64,000 nucleotides of DNA from Armatimonadota bacterium (GTDB taxonomy: Bacteria; Armatimonadota; Fimbriimonadia; Fimbriimonadales; Fimbriimonadaceae). A program made the translations under genes and the position numbers. The notes beneath the pieces are model-generated. The model saw nothing but the letters and a program-made list of their open reading frames with translations, was not told where the DNA came from and did not search any database. The first letter of the stretch is position 1. Each line of letters begins with the position of its first letter. The stretch is from contig WGMG01000006.1 in NCBI GenBank assembly GCA_016125185.1, forward strand, positions 620,001 to 684,000. The letters are read 5' to 3'. Shown in pieces: positions 25,622 through 34,575 of the stretch.

Positions 25622-25649
25622 GATGTCGGCGGTAGGACGCCGACATCTT
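25620..25649. terminator. Bidirectional hairpin between convergent genes
   Basis: AAGATGTCGGCG (25620-25631) and CGCCGACATCTT (25638-25649) pair perfectly around GTAGGA. The first arm begins inside the yeiH stop codon; the dioxygenase stop lies 12 bases beyond the second arm. Confidence 0.8.
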
Positions 25650-25660
25650 GCGAGCCTTTC

Positions 25661-26953
25661 CTAGTGGTTGATGCCAACCGCAAGTTTCGCGGTGTATCCG
25701 GCGGCGATGCTACCACTCATAGTTGCCATCTGGTAGGTGGTTCCATCGCTAAACACGTTGTCTTGCGCGAAGCTGGTGACGGACGTGTTCTGACCGTGGG
25801 CGGCGTACAGGGTGGAGTTGTAGACCGCAGTGGTGATGTCCTGCGGGAAGGCCATCTGCGAGGTCGCCGTGACGTTGGTCTGCGAGAGGGTCGTCAGGTA
25901 GACCTGGAAGTGGACGTGAGTAATGCGTCCGGTGTACCAGCCGGGATAGATGGTGGTGAAGGTGACTTTCCCAGTGGCGTCCGTTTTGTAGATGCCACGG
26001 CAGAAGGTTTGGCCTTCGTAGCCGTTGTAGCCGGAGTAGTTGCCGTCCTTATCGCAGTGCCAAATGTAGACGTAGGCATCGGGGATCACGGCGCATCCGC
26101 CGTTCACGTTGACCAGCGTAAGCTCGATGGTGAGAGGAACGCCGGTTTTGGTTTCGTTGACGGCGGTGCGGATCATCGACGAATTGCTGAGGACGCTGTA
26201 GAGCGGATAAGGGCCGTCGGTTTCGGTAGGGATGAGGTGGCACGACGTACTGGTCGAGGTGACGGTCAGGCTGACGCTATTCGTTTTGCCGGACTCGGAT
26301 TCCGTGACCTGGATGATCGCGTTTCCGCTGGAGAGACCACTGACCAAACCGGTCGAATCGACGGTGGCGACGCTGGTGGAAAGGGAAGTCCACGTGACGT
26401 TTCCGCTGGAGACCAGTACTACTGCGCCGTTGGAGTCGAGCGCGGTCATGACCAGTTGGAGCGTGCTGCCAACTTCGACCGATGGGCTGCTCGGAGTGAT
26501 CGAGAGCGAGCTAACGGTCGAATTCATGGTGATCGACAGGGTCGAGGTGACACCCGAGGTGATGGTCACCGATTTGGAGGCGCTGGCTTGGGCGGTTCCG
26601 GTACCATCGGCGTTGGGAAATGCCTCGGCCTTGAGGGTCAGACTTCCGGCGACGAGCCCCGAGAAGGAGACCGTGGTCGAGGATGCGGAACTGGGTCGGG
26701 CAACGGTTTGGGTGGCGACGACGACGGAGCCGTTGAGGAAGGAGATCGTGATGCTTTCAGAAGCATCGGGGATGAGACGCGATCGGTCAGGCCAATCGAT
26801 GGTGAGAGCGGCGGCACCGGCGGCGGATGCCGAATCGGTACCTCCGCCGCACCCGACGACGATGGTCGAGGCGACGATGCCGGCGCTGGCAAGGTACTTG
26901 ACGGCGTCGCGGCGCGAGAACTGATGGTCGCTGAGGGTCTTTTGATCTTTCAT
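25661..26953 (-). CDS. Tat-exported lipoprotein: Ig-like (Big2) domain plus intradiol ring-cleavage dioxygenase
   Basis: 430 residues. N-terminus has a twin-arginine signal (S-R-R-D-A-V-K-Y-L-A-S-A-G) ending in a lipobox (V-V-G-C), so it is probably folded in the cytoplasm and lipid-anchored outside. A linker of beta-sandwich segments follows, then a Big2 domain (V-T-W-T-S-L-S-T-S-V-A-T-V-D-S-T-G-L-V-S-G). The C-terminal domain is an intradiol dioxygenase: T-E-T-D-G-P-Y, Y-I-W-H-C-D-x-x-G-x-Y-S-G-Y, R-G, then T-I-Y-P-G-W-Y-T-G-R and T-H-V-H-F. The Tyr/Tyr/His/His iron ligands appear in place. AGGAAG before the ATG at 26953 fixes the start. Confidence 0.87.
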   Translation of the reverse strand: MKDQKTLSDHQFSRRDAVKYLASAGIVASTIVVGCGGGTDSASAAGAAALTIDWPDRSRLIPDASESITISFLNGSVVVATQTVARPSSASSTTVSFSGLVAGSLTLKAEAFPNADGTGTAQASASKSVTITSGVTSTLSITMNSTVSSLSITPSSPSVEVGSTLQLVMTALDSNGAVVLVSSGNVTWTSLSTSVATVDSTGLVSGLSSGNAIIQVTESESGKTNSVSLTVTSTSTSCHLIPTETDGPYPLYSVLSNSSMIRTAVNETKTGVPLTIELTLVNVNGGCAVIPDAYVYIWHCDKDGNYSGYNGYEGQTFCRGIYKTDATGKVTFTTIYPGWYTGRITHVHFQVYLTTLSQTNVTATSQMAFPQDITTAVYNSTLYAAHGQNTSVTSFAQDNVFSDGTTYQMATMSGSIAAGYTAKLAVGINH

Positions 26954-27316
26954 CGAGTCTTCCTGGTTTCGAGTTGGTTGGTTTTGCAGGTGGTGATGAG
27001 CGACGCATCCTTGCTCGCGCATCGAGGTTTTCAGTGCCTGTCGGCCGGTGGGGAGGCGCCCGTGATTTCCTCTTCCGACCGATATGGTTCCTTGATGTCC
27101 AACGACGTCGAGGAACTGGACTTCATTTCTAGCTTCGTCGGCAAGTATGAAAAATATTTATTTGATTTTTGTTTGGGGCTTTGTTTTTGAACCTAGGCAT
27201 CGTCTGAAGACCTGGTAGGAACACTAGGGCAAGTGGTCTCGTAGTATGCTATGGATGAATGGCAAAGGGGCCTCGTTGGACGTTGCTTTGCCACTGACTA
27301 TTAGAGGAATAACGTC
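26954..27316. other. 363-base gap upstream of two divergent genes
   Basis: No gene is supported. Contents: an AT-rich stretch at about 27150-27190, which may contain promoters, and a weak inverted repeat GGCAAAG...CTTTGCC (about 27260-27293, 20-base loop) just upstream of the YHS gene. GAGGAATAACGTC before the ATG at 27317 is a plausible ribosome site. Confidence 0.6.
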
Positions 27317-27889
27317 ATGATTTTAACTCTCGCAATCGCTCTCGCCACTCAGCAAGCTCCGACTCTCTCATGTCCGGTTATGGGCGGCCCCGCTTCGAAG
27401 GATTCGGTAGTGACCGAATACAACGGCGTGGCATTCAGCTACTGCTGCGGCGGATGCGACACTAAATTCAAAGAGAATCCGAAGGAGTACATCGCTAAGG
27501 CCGCGAAGGACGGCAAGACGATCGGTGTCTCGTACTTTGACCCCGTCAGCATGAAGCCGATCGACATGAAGAAGGCCGAGGGTGGATTCTCGGACTATAA
27601 GGGCATTCGATACTACTTTGCTTCGGCCGACGAAAAGGCGACCTTTGACAAGACTCCGGCGAAGTACGGATCGTTGCCGAAGAAAGAAGCGCTGTTCTGC
27701 CCGGTTAGCAAGGAAGCAGTTAAGTCGTACGACAAGGCTGGCGGCTATGCGGACTACGAGGGAACTCGCTACTACTTCTGCTGCCCGATGTGCAGCGGCC
27801 AGTTTGTGAAAGATCCTGCAAAGTTTGCGGCTAACTCCAAGGGACATATCGCCGACCCGGCGACGATGGATCAAAAGAAATCGGACTAA
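27317..27889 (+). CDS. Protein with three YHS-type metal-binding domains
   Basis: 190 residues. A short hydrophobic start (L-T-L-A-I-A-L-A-T) may be a signal. Domain 1 (about 18-60): C-P-V-M-G-G ... F-S-Y-C-C-G-G-C-D-T-K-F. Domain 2 (about 72-118): same fold pattern, F-D-P-V-S-M-K-P ... Y-Y-F-A-S-A-D-E-K-A-T-F, but all metal Cys lost. Domain 3 (about 125-170): C-P-V-S-K-E ... Y-Y-F-C-C-P-M-C-S-G-Q-F. YHS domains bind soft metals such as Cu or Hg; here probably a periplasmic metal binder. Followed by a terminator. Confidence 0.85.
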   Translation: MILTLAIALATQQAPTLSCPVMGGPASKDSVVTEYNGVAFSYCCGGCDTKFKENPKEYIAKAAKDGKTIGVSYFDPVSMKPIDMKKAEGGFSDYKGIRYYFASADEKATFDKTPAKYGSLPKKEALFCPVSKEAVKSYDKAGGYADYEGTRYYFCCPMCSGQFVKDPAKFAANSKGHIADPATMDQKKSD

Positions 27890-27914
27890 CGGTTAGTCGT
27901 TAAGTGCGTTTTTG

Positions 27915-27947
27915 AAAGGGGGCTATGTTCCTCGGCCCCCTTTATTG
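27915..27947 (+). terminator. Intrinsic terminator
   Basis: AAAGGGGGC (27915-27923) and GCCCCCTTT (27935-27943) around an 11-base loop, with T residues after. A second small palindrome, GACTAAC-G-GTTAGTC (27884-27898), spans the stop codon of the YHS gene. Confidence 0.88.
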
Positions 27948-28067
27948 CTCTGTGGCACGTTCCTCTTTCTTATTTCTGCGGGCTTTTCCTGCCCGATGAT
28001 TGCTGTTCGGGTCCTATTCATCAATTGCTTTGGCCCGGGATACTTCGAAAGATGATATCTTAGGACG

Positions 28068-29201
28068 GTGCGTGCGATTAAGTCTCATTTGCTAGCGTGC
28101 TTGCTCTTTGTCACTACCAATGCCTTCGCTTCTGAAAAGCAGGTGTATGACATTGCCTCGTTCGATTCTCCAGTCGCTTGGACCCAACAAAATGGCGAAG
28201 GATTTCTCTCGTATTCCAAGACCGAAGGAGAAAATTGGTGTCAAATCGCCATCTATCAACATCGGACAAGCGCCGGAGACATTCAGGCTGATTTCGATAA
28301 GGATTGGAAGGACTTAGTCGCGAATTCGAGGAAGATTTCGAACGCGGAAAAGGCAAAGCCGGAGTCAGCAGGTGGCTGGACCGTAATGAGTGGCTCGGGA
28401 GTTTGGCAATACAAGGGCTCGAACGTGGCTACGATCCTCACCGTCTACTCAAATAGCAAGATTTGCCTTTCGGTTCTCTGCAATGCCACGACGTTGTCAT
28501 ACTTCAAGGACTACCAAGCGCTCCTTGCCTCGATGACGCTGGATGCGAGCAAAGTTACGTCGACCAACTCACCGGATGTCAAGAGTGCGTCACTTGTCGG
28601 GCTGTGGGATGATTACATCACCGAATCTAATGGGACCAGCACCAATGGCTTCCCTCAACTCACGGCGGGGTATTTTCGCCGCGAGTATCTGTTCAAAGCT
28701 GACGGAACCTATGTCTTCCGCGCCAAAGATTGGAGCGTCTATACCAAAGATATTTTGTTCCTTTATGAGACTGGCACCTGGAAAATTGGGGGCAACCAAC
28801 TCACCTTGACCCCAAAGAGCGGCCGGGGACAATGGTGGGGCAAGGCCGCCAGCGGCAGTACCAAGGGATGGGGAAGTTTGGATAAGGCCTCCGAATATAA
28901 GCCGCAGACGGTCACCTATTCGTTCGAGTTGAAGTACAGGGATGATGTTAAGGAGATCCATCTTGTCCTCTACAACCCTAAGCGGACGTCGCGAGACCGG
29001 GGGACGAGTGGTTCGACTGGCATGAATCGGTGGGACTACCGGTCCCGACCTATCGATCAATCCCTCATCGATAATCCTCCGGGATTCAAGGTTCCGACTG
29101 TGTCGACCTCTAGTTCTGAAGGGACTACCGAGGCAAGATTGCGGAGAAGTCTTCGTGTTCTACGCTTGTCGATCATGCTGGCCTGCTCGTTGCCAGCATG
29201 A
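28068..29201 (+). CDS. Exported hypothetical protein with a lipocalin-like C-terminal part
   Basis: 377 residues. Signal peptide (H-L-L-A-C-L-L-F-V-T-T-N-A-F-A). The first half (about 25-165) is an alpha/beta domain without a family match. The second carries L-V-G-L-W-D-D-Y, Y-L-F-K-A-D-G-T-Y-V-F and G-T-W-K-I-G-G-N-Q-L-T-L-T-P, a beta-barrel pattern seen in small lipocalin-like domains. The last about 20 residues (R-L-R-R-S-L-R-V-L-R-L-S-I-M-L-A) look unlike the rest and are encoded inside a hairpin, so the natural end may have been shifted. GTG start with TATCTT 6 bases upstream. Confidence 0.65.
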   Translation: MRAIKSHLLACLLFVTTNAFASEKQVYDIASFDSPVAWTQQNGEGFLSYSKTEGENWCQIAIYQHRTSAGDIQADFDKDWKDLVANSRKISNAEKAKPESAGGWTVMSGSGVWQYKGSNVATILTVYSNSKICLSVLCNATTLSYFKDYQALLASMTLDASKVTSTNSPDVKSASLVGLWDDYITESNGTSTNGFPQLTAGYFRREYLFKADGTYVFRAKDWSVYTKDILFLYETGTWKIGGNQLTLTPKSGRGQWWGKAASGSTKGWGSLDKASEYKPQTVTYSFELKYRDDVKEIHLVLYNPKRTSRDRGTSGSTGMNRWDYRSRPIDQSLIDNPPGFKVPTVSTSSSEGTTEARLRRSLRVLRLSIMLACSLPA

Positions 29202-29205
29202 TCGA
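29169..29205. terminator. Hairpin at the convergent 3' ends
   Basis: TCGATCATGCTGG (29169-29181) pairs perfectly with CCAGCATGATCGA (29193-29205), 13 bases, 11-base loop. The stop codon of the upstream gene lies inside the second arm, and the chemoreceptor gene ends 12 bases further. No T tract, so termination is inferred. Confidence 0.7.
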
Positions 29206-29216
29206 CGAACGCAGCG

Positions 29217-31130
29217 TTAGGCTGCGAGCTTTAGGTGGTTCTTTTCGTCGATGACGAACTTCGTGGCTGCCTCTCGAAGCTCGGCCGATATCGCTTCGAG
29301 GTCTTCGGCCGCGGCGGCAAGATGAGTGGTTGAGGCGCGCAGTTCCTCGGCGCAGGCCGACGACTCCTCGCTAATGGCGGCCGAACTGTTGGCCGAGTGC
29401 GAAACCGTTCCGGCAATTCCCCGCATTTCTTGAGCGATTTTGTTGCCGTTGGTTGCAACTTGTTGAAGGGCAACCATTTTCTTGCTCGTTGCTTCGGCTT
29501 CGGAACTGACGACCAGGATTTGGTCGACGGTTCCGTTAATGCTCTCGACGATGACCGACAAAATGGAGCCCGTTTCCTTGGTGAGTCCTACGCCGGTCAC
29601 GACTTCGCTTCGCATCTCTTCGACGCAGTGGACGACTTCGTTAACGGAGGATGTCACATCGTTGATAAGGAGACCGATCTCCTTGGCGGCGTCGGATGCT
29701 TCCTGCGATAGCTTGCGCACCTCGTCGGCGACGACGGCAAATCCACGTCCATGCTCACCGGCACGTGCGGCTTCGATGGAGGCATTGAGCGAGAGAAGAT
29801 TTGTCTGAGCCGCGACATCCTCGATGGCTTTGACGATGGAGCCAATCTTATGGCTCTTTTCCTTAAGGTCTTGGACAACGGTCAGCGACTGATCGGCCTG
29901 TTTGGAGATACTTTCCATCGCTCCAACCGTTTTCGCGACGGCGGCAGAACCCTGCTTGGCGTTATCCGCCATGTGTCCGGACGTCTGGTTGACCATGTCC
30001 AGCGCTTGGTTGGCCGAAGTGAGCGATTCGAGGGATTCCTCAACGGTGTCGAGCTGCTTCATCGAACCGTTTGCAGCCGTTTCGATGCTTTTGTGAAGTT
30101 GTTCGAGAGACTGGGCGGTGCTAGTGGTGGCCTCGGCTAGCGACTCGGACCCGCGGGCGATTTCCGTTGAAGTCTGCATCGTCATGTCGACGGCGTTCTT
30201 CATGCTCTCGCTGGCCAGGGCTAGCTTTTCGGCTCCCGACGACATCTTGCTGACGGTGTTGCTGAGCCCGGTCCGAGCGGCATCGTATGCGCCGACCATC
30301 TCTTCGGTGCGGTCGGCCATGCTGTCGAAGGCGGAGGCAATTTCGTCCCGAGGTCCTTGGGACATGCGAACGGCTTCGATTTGCGGACGGTAGGCCAGGT
30401 TTCCGGCCGCCAGGTTGTGTAGAGCCTCTGTGAGTGGACCGATGACGGAGTTTTCGAGTTCTTTGGCCGCATCCTTAACGTCTTCGGCGCGCTTATTGAT
30501 GCGTGATCCGAGAACCCAAAGCGACACGATTGCGAAGGCGCCCATGGCGAAAACCGCAAAGAGGGAAACCTTGAGGTTTGTTTGACTGCTTTCCGAGGCA
30601 ATAGCCTTCTCCTTGGCTGCATCACCTTGGATTGTGTTGCTAAGGTCGGCCATCTTGCCTTCGAGGACTTCAAAGGCTTCAAGGAACTTCGGAAGCTCGC
30701 CTTTGCCCTTTTCGTAGTCCGAGTAAGCCAAATTCGTAATCTTTCCGGCGCTCGAAACGTACGAGTCGAGGGCAGGCTTTACGTCATCCAGAGCCTTGCG
30801 GGTGAGGGGCGTGAGCGGCATCGAGTCGTTTTCCTTAATCATCGACTGGAAATGATCGGAGTGGTCGGCTAGGCCCTCAAGAATCTCCTTTTTGTCCTTT
30901 CCGCCCTGAGAAGCATCGTAGAGGGCGGCGATGACGTCGGCGCGCAGCGCGTCGTGCATCATGTCGGCCTCGAGGTGGTTTCGCAGAATCTTCGAACTCT
31001 TGATTGCACCTTCGAGCCCTTCCGATACGTGCTGCACGGATCGGATTTGGAACGTCCCAATCAGGAACGAAACGACGAAAGCGAAGACGATCAGAACGGC
31101 AAGCTGCTGCTTAATTGAAAAGTGGCGCAT
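29217..31130 (-). CDS. Methyl-accepting chemotaxis protein
   Basis: 637 residues. Membrane helix 1 (about 8-28), an extracellular four-helix-type sensor (about 29-190), helix 2 (about 188-208), a HAMP linker and a long cytoplasmic signalling coiled coil with the hairpin tip [15 protein letters not shown]. Helical ends are Ala/Glu/Ser-rich as for methylation sites. The ligand is unknown and no che genes are adjacent; its target is likely the flagellar system encoded at 56-62 kb. GGGGGGA lies 9 bases before the ATG. Confidence 0.92.
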   Translation of the reverse strand: MRHFSIKQQLAVLIVFAFVVSFLIGTFQIRSVQHVSEGLEGAIKSSKILRNHLEADMMHDALRADVIAALYDASQGGKDKKEILEGLADHSDHFQSMIKENDSMPLTPLTRKALDDVKPALDSYVSSAGKITNLAYSDYEKGKGELPKFLEAFEVLEGKMADLSNTIQGDAAKEKAIASESSQTNLKVSLFAVFAMGAFAIVSLWVLGSRINKRAEDVKDAAKELENSVIGPLTEALHNLAAGNLAYRPQIEAVRMSQGPRDEIASAFDSMADRTEEMVGAYDAARTGLSNTVSKMSSGAEKLALASESMKNAVDMTMQTSTEIARGSESLAEATTSTAQSLEQLHKSIETAANGSMKQLDTVEESLESLTSANQALDMVNQTSGHMADNAKQGSAAVAKTVGAMESISKQADQSLTVVQDLKEKSHKIGSIVKAIEDVAAQTNLLSLNASIEAARAGEHGRGFAVVADEVRKLSQEASDAAKEIGLLINDVTSSVNEVVHCVEEMRSEVVTGVGLTKETGSILSVIVESINGTVDQILVVSSEAEATSKKMVALQQVATNGNKIAQEMRGIAGTVSHSANSSAAISEESSACAEELRASTTHLAAAAEDLEAISAELREAATKFVIDEKNHLKLAA

Positions 31131-31422
31131 TGAAACAATCCCCCCAAAAGTTTTGCGGTCTTAGGGAGTTATCGGCTCTCCAACAATGACGACTGTAGCT
31201 CGTTTTATCCTTTTGTCGAAAATCGCTTCATGGTTGGTTTTTGAACCCAATAAAGCAATGAACTAAGGTGCGGAATTTGCTGCCGAAAGGGGTACTTTTG
31301 CCTTCTTCAGGAGGTGCTAAGGGAAGTCCGTACCTAGAAGGCGGGGGAGGCGTCTTGATCGCAGGAGGAGGCGGACGATAGAATGAGTCGGGGCCTCGTG
31401 ACCGGTGCAAAGGCTACGCGAT
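31131..31422. other. Gap with a purine-rich palindromic tract
   Basis: No gene supported. About 31289-31380 is a G/A-rich stretch (GGCGGGGGAGGCG, GGAGGAGGCGG) that gives a proline-rich frame on the minus strand; I read this as non-coding. The right end may hold the promoter of the YdeI gene (GATAGAATGAG at about 31376-31386). Confidence 0.5.
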
Positions 31423-31998
31423 ATGGAAACGAAAGGCGATTTGCCGATTCTTGGCTTTACGAATGCCGCCGCCTTTGCTTCGTGGATTTGTGGTCAGCCG
31501 TCGACGGCGGGTCTGTGGCTGAAGATTGCCAAGCAAGGGTCGGGAATTGCGAGCGTGACCAAAGCCGAGGCGATTGATATCGCCCTTTGCCACGGCTGGA
31601 TCGATGGGCAACTCGCCGCCTACGACGATCAATTCTGGCTAATTCGCTTTACGCCACGCCGGGCTCGGAGCAAGTGGTCGGAGATGAATCGCACGCGGGC
31701 GATCGAGTTAATCGACCTGGGACGAATGACGGAAGCGGGCTTAGCCGAAGTCGAAGCCGCCAAAGCCGACGGTCGATGGGAGGCCGCCTATGCGCCCGCT
31801 AGCCGAGCCACGGTTCCGCCCGACCTGCAGGCGGCTCTCGATGCCAACGAAAAGGCCGCTCAGTTCTTTGCGACTTTGACCGGGGCGAACCGCTATGCCG
31901 TGCTGTATCGCATCGGCGTGGTGAAGAAGAGCGAAACTCGGGCGCGGAAGATCGAAAGCATTATCGCCATGCTGGAGCGTGGCGAGACTTTCCACTAA
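31423..31998 (+). CDS. YdeI/OmpD-associated family protein
   Basis: 191 residues from the ATG at 31423. Typical parts: F-x-S-W-I family start, G-L-W-L-K-I-A-K-Q-G-S-G, the motif A-L-C-H-G-W-I-D-G-Q, R-F-T-P-R-R-A-R-S-K-W-S-E-M-N and P-x-D-L-Q-A-A-L-D-A-N. Members are linked to peptide or bacteriocin tolerance in some species but the mechanism is not clear. Single gene. Confidence 0.87.
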   Translation: METKGDLPILGFTNAAAFASWICGQPSTAGLWLKIAKQGSGIASVTKAEAIDIALCHGWIDGQLAAYDDQFWLIRFTPRRARSKWSEMNRTRAIELIDLGRMTEAGLAEVEAAKADGRWEAAYAPASRATVPPDLQAALDANEKAAQFFATLTGANRYAVLYRIGVVKKSETRARKIESIIAMLERGETFH

Positions 31999-32195
31999 CG
32001 CCGTGGCATATCAGGACGCAGAAGCGAACAACTAGGTCTCCAGCATATCCTACCAACACAACGCTCGGGCAGAGCGTCGGATACGCGGACCACTTCAATT
32101 AACCATGCTCACGAAGTGACTCGTCAATTCAACATTTTTTCATTAATACGTGATAAAGTTCATTGTTGGTATTTGAGGCATTTTGGTGATGAAAA

Positions 32196-34223
32196 ATGTT
32201 GAAGAGAATGAGTTATACCGAAAACGATAAAACTGTGTCTCGGGCAGTTGTATCGCTACCAAGTAATAGAGTTGGTGAAGGGAAGCCCAACCCTCAAAAA
32301 TCGATTGAACAGATATCTGAGGAGGCAAAGACCTTGAATATGTCCTGCACTGTATGCGGCGAAGTGGTCGCGTTGCAGGTTCCTATTGCGTTCGGCCAGC
32401 TCTTATGCACCTGCGGAGGCGAACTTGATCCCGTCAGTTGGCCCAAAAAACAAGATGCAAAGATCGAAAATATGGAACTGCGACAATATGAAGCAGTTCC
32501 CATAAACCACCTTCTTATGAGGCGGCTGATTGCTTGTTGCTACCGCAAACCGGCGTTCGCACAGGTAGTAATCAACCACTTTAGGCGCGACTGGGATCAT
32601 GCTCGAAACCAGGAATGGGGAATTGACTGCGAGCTACTAGTCGCCCACGCTTCTCAGGCTATAGTAATGAAAGGACACCGTTCAGTCTGGCCCTATTTTG
32701 TGATTTTGGTAGCCAGTCTGACCTTCTTCGTGTCTCCACTAGTCTACGCAATTCTTTGCTTGCCGCTTCTGATACTTGCTGTTTGGATGGCAGCAGGCAA
32801 TACGTCGAACGAGCAGCACTGGAAGAACTACTGTCGCTCTGATTCGTACGACCCCAGCAAGATTCTCCTAGAGAATAAGGAACGTGTGAACAAACTGCGC
32901 TCGTACTGTGATGGGTCCCAGCAAAAGAATCTGCTTTTTTTTGGTGGCTATCATCCATTTGCCTTGCTAGGGGAAGAAGATTCGGGATGGAGTCAAATGG
33001 TCGACAGGAGAAAGAGGTCAGATGGTGAGCAATCCCAGGAAGCAGCGGATCTAAATATCGATAGCACTGAGGAAAAGATTGTTCAGAGCATCACCGATGC
33101 GCTCGTAACATCTTCGGCTCGAAACGAACATCGACTTGGTAAGTTTGTTGCATCGCGACTGTCCGTCGATGAAATCGTGCTCACTAGTGGTCTGGGATTG
33201 AGGCACGAAGCGAGCCAATTTCTCGATAAAGGTTCTCCGAAGCAAGCTCTCTCCGTTGAGGAAGTCGAGCAGACTAAGTCCGAGTCAAACTCCACATCGC
33301 GAGTATATAAGAGGGTTTCCTACTATGATCCCGTAAGAGATTTAGGTGTAATGACTTTCTTTCGTTTGGCCCACGTTGGTCCATTTACCTACCTGGAGTC
33401 CTCAGGAACAAAGTTGTTGCCCGTAGTTGACAAGTTCTTGGGAATCTACTCGGATGAACCAACATCTCAAGAGTTAGAAGTTGATGGGCGTGGTCCTTCC
33501 TGGTGGCAAGCGCTATCAACAAGTCAAAAAGAGAAGGTGGCCGCCCTCATTATTGCCCTGGTCTTTTTTCACTTAGGGTCTGCGTGTGGGGTTGCCTTGG
33601 CTGGAGCTATGACGAGTCTTGACTTGAGTCAGCTTTTGAGTCAAGCTGAGACCTCAAAAGAAGACACATTCCTGCCGTTATTAGCAATAGTCGCAATGTC
33701 TTGGTTACCGGTCCTCATCCAAGTCTTTGCACACCATGGATTCATGCCAAAAGTGACCGATGAATTCAGCGAGAAAGAGCCGTCGGTATTCGAAATGGTA
33801 ATGTCGCTTGGCTTAGCTATGATCCACTATGCTCCGGAGGTAAAACGCCTTGAGCTAAGACGAAAAGTGAGAATTCTGAAGACGACCGGTGAGTGGAATT
33901 ATAGTCCTACAAAGATTGCATTTAGGGTGTGGCAAAGCAGGAAGTATTCTCGAAATGAGTTTGAGGCCACTGATCTCCTCATGCTTCGCAAAGTCAACGA
34001 TGTAGCAATCCAGGAGGGTTTTAAGGATTGCCTTGAATCGGCAGGTATCGATACGACTTCCTTTGACGAAGGAGCCGCAATCGTGAATAACTTCGGAATA
34101 ATCAACCAAAGCGGATCAATTAGCGGTGGAGCCATTGTAAGAAATGAGAAGCCAGCGAAAGCAAAGCCCAGCAAGAAAAAGGGTGCAGTAGTACTGGCAG
34201 CCCCAACGCCAACTGCAGAGTGA
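32196..34223 (+). CDS. Large membrane protein with zinc ribbon and C-terminal Gly/Ser-rich beta motif, function unknown
   Basis: 675 residues, no family I can name. Seen in order: a possible zinc ribbon with Cys51-x2-Cys54 and Cys71-x-Cys73; a hydrophobic hairpin at 165-199; a soluble central part with L-L-F-F-G-G-Y-H-P-F (246-255) and W-S-Q-M-V-D (265-270), and Y-D-P-V-R-D-L (377-383); two more membrane helices at 446-471 and 492-511; a charged helical domain to about 615; then N-N-F-G-I-I-N-Q-S-G-S-I-S-G-G-A-I-V-R-N (631-650) and a Lys/Pro tail. The G-Y-x-P-F ... W-S-x-x-V-D element recalls large unnamed actinobacterial membrane proteins, from memory only. The gene is AT-richer than its surroundings. 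The next gene, 4 bases on, repeats the terminal motif. ATG at 32196 or 32208. Confidence 0.75.
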   Translation: MLKRMSYTENDKTVSRAVVSLPSNRVGEGKPNPQKSIEQISEEAKTLNMSCTVCGEVVALQVPIAFGQLLCTCGGELDPVSWPKKQDAKIENMELRQYEAVPINHLLMRRLIACCYRKPAFAQVVINHFRRDWDHARNQEWGIDCELLVAHASQAIVMKGHRSVWPYFVILVASLTFFVSPLVYAILCLPLLILAVWMAAGNTSNEQHWKNYCRSDSYDPSKILLENKERVNKLRSYCDGSQQKNLLFFGGYHPFALLGEEDSGWSQMVDRRKRSDGEQSQEAADLNIDSTEEKIVQSITDALVTSSARNEHRLGKFVASRLSVDEIVLTSGLGLRHEASQFLDKGSPKQALSVEEVEQTKSESNSTSRVYKRVSYYDPVRDLGVMTFFRLAHVGPFTYLESSGTKLLPVVDKFLGIYSDEPTSQELEVDGRGPSWWQALSTSQKEKVAALIIALVFFHLGSACGVALAGAMTSLDLSQLLSQAETSKEDTFLPLLAIVAMSWLPVLIQVFAHHGFMPKVTDEFSEKEPSVFEMVMSLGLAMIHYAPEVKRLELRRKVRILKTTGEWNYSPTKIAFRVWQSRKYSRNEFEATDLLMLRKVNDVAIQEGFKDCLESAGIDTTSFDEGAAIVNNFGIINQSGSISGGAIVRNEKPAKAKPSKKKGAVVLAAPTPTAE

Positions 34224-34227
34224 GACA

Positions 34228-34575
34228 ATGAGAGTAAACGAAAATAAAGGTGTCATTAACTATAAAGGAACCATCTCCGGCGGTATCCACGTTCAAAACG
34301 TTTCTGCTGAGCATTCTTCAAGTAACGAAGAAGCAATTGACCTAAAGCAATTGGCCGAAGAGATCAAACAACTGAGACGGAGTGCACGTCTTGAGGCCTC
34401 AGAAGTAGAACATGACCACGCCGTTGCAGAATTGGCGTCTGCGGAGAAGGCAACAAGAGAAGGGGACGCTCCTACGGCCCTGGGACACTTGAAGAACGCT
34501 GGGCAGTGGGCTCTGGAGGTTGCAGAGAAAATCGGAGTTCCCTTAGTTCTGGAGGTGCTGAAGAAGAGTATTTAA
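34228..34575 (+). CDS. Small partner protein sharing the terminal motif of the upstream gene
   Basis: 115 residues. The N-terminus (residues 5-24) has N-x-G-x-I-N-x-x-G-x-I-S-G-G-x-x-V-x-N, 11 of 20 positions identical to residues 631-650 of the upstream protein. The rest is helical: a charged segment (about 34-65) and an amphipathic end (G-Q-W-A-L-E-V-A-E-K-I-G-V-P-L-V-L-E-V-L). Four bases separate it from the upstream stop, so the two are surely one transcript. The shared motif suggests the two proteins pair or co-assemble. Function unknown. Confidence 0.75.
   Translation: MRVNENKGVINYKGTISGGIHVQNVSAEHSSSNEEAIDLKQLAEEIKQLRRSARLEASEVEHDHAVAELASAEKATREGDAPTALGHLKNAGQWALEVAEKIGVPLVLEVLKKSI

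Noticed and set aside
25664-27190. 508-codon plus-strand frame opposite the dioxygenase
   Set aside because: Its product is Gly/Arg/Asp-rich without domains; it is the antisense of a well-supported lipoprotein gene and results from codon bias.
31228-31410. Proline-rich 60-codon minus-strand frame
   Set aside because: Produced by a purine-rich non-coding tract; no start signal.
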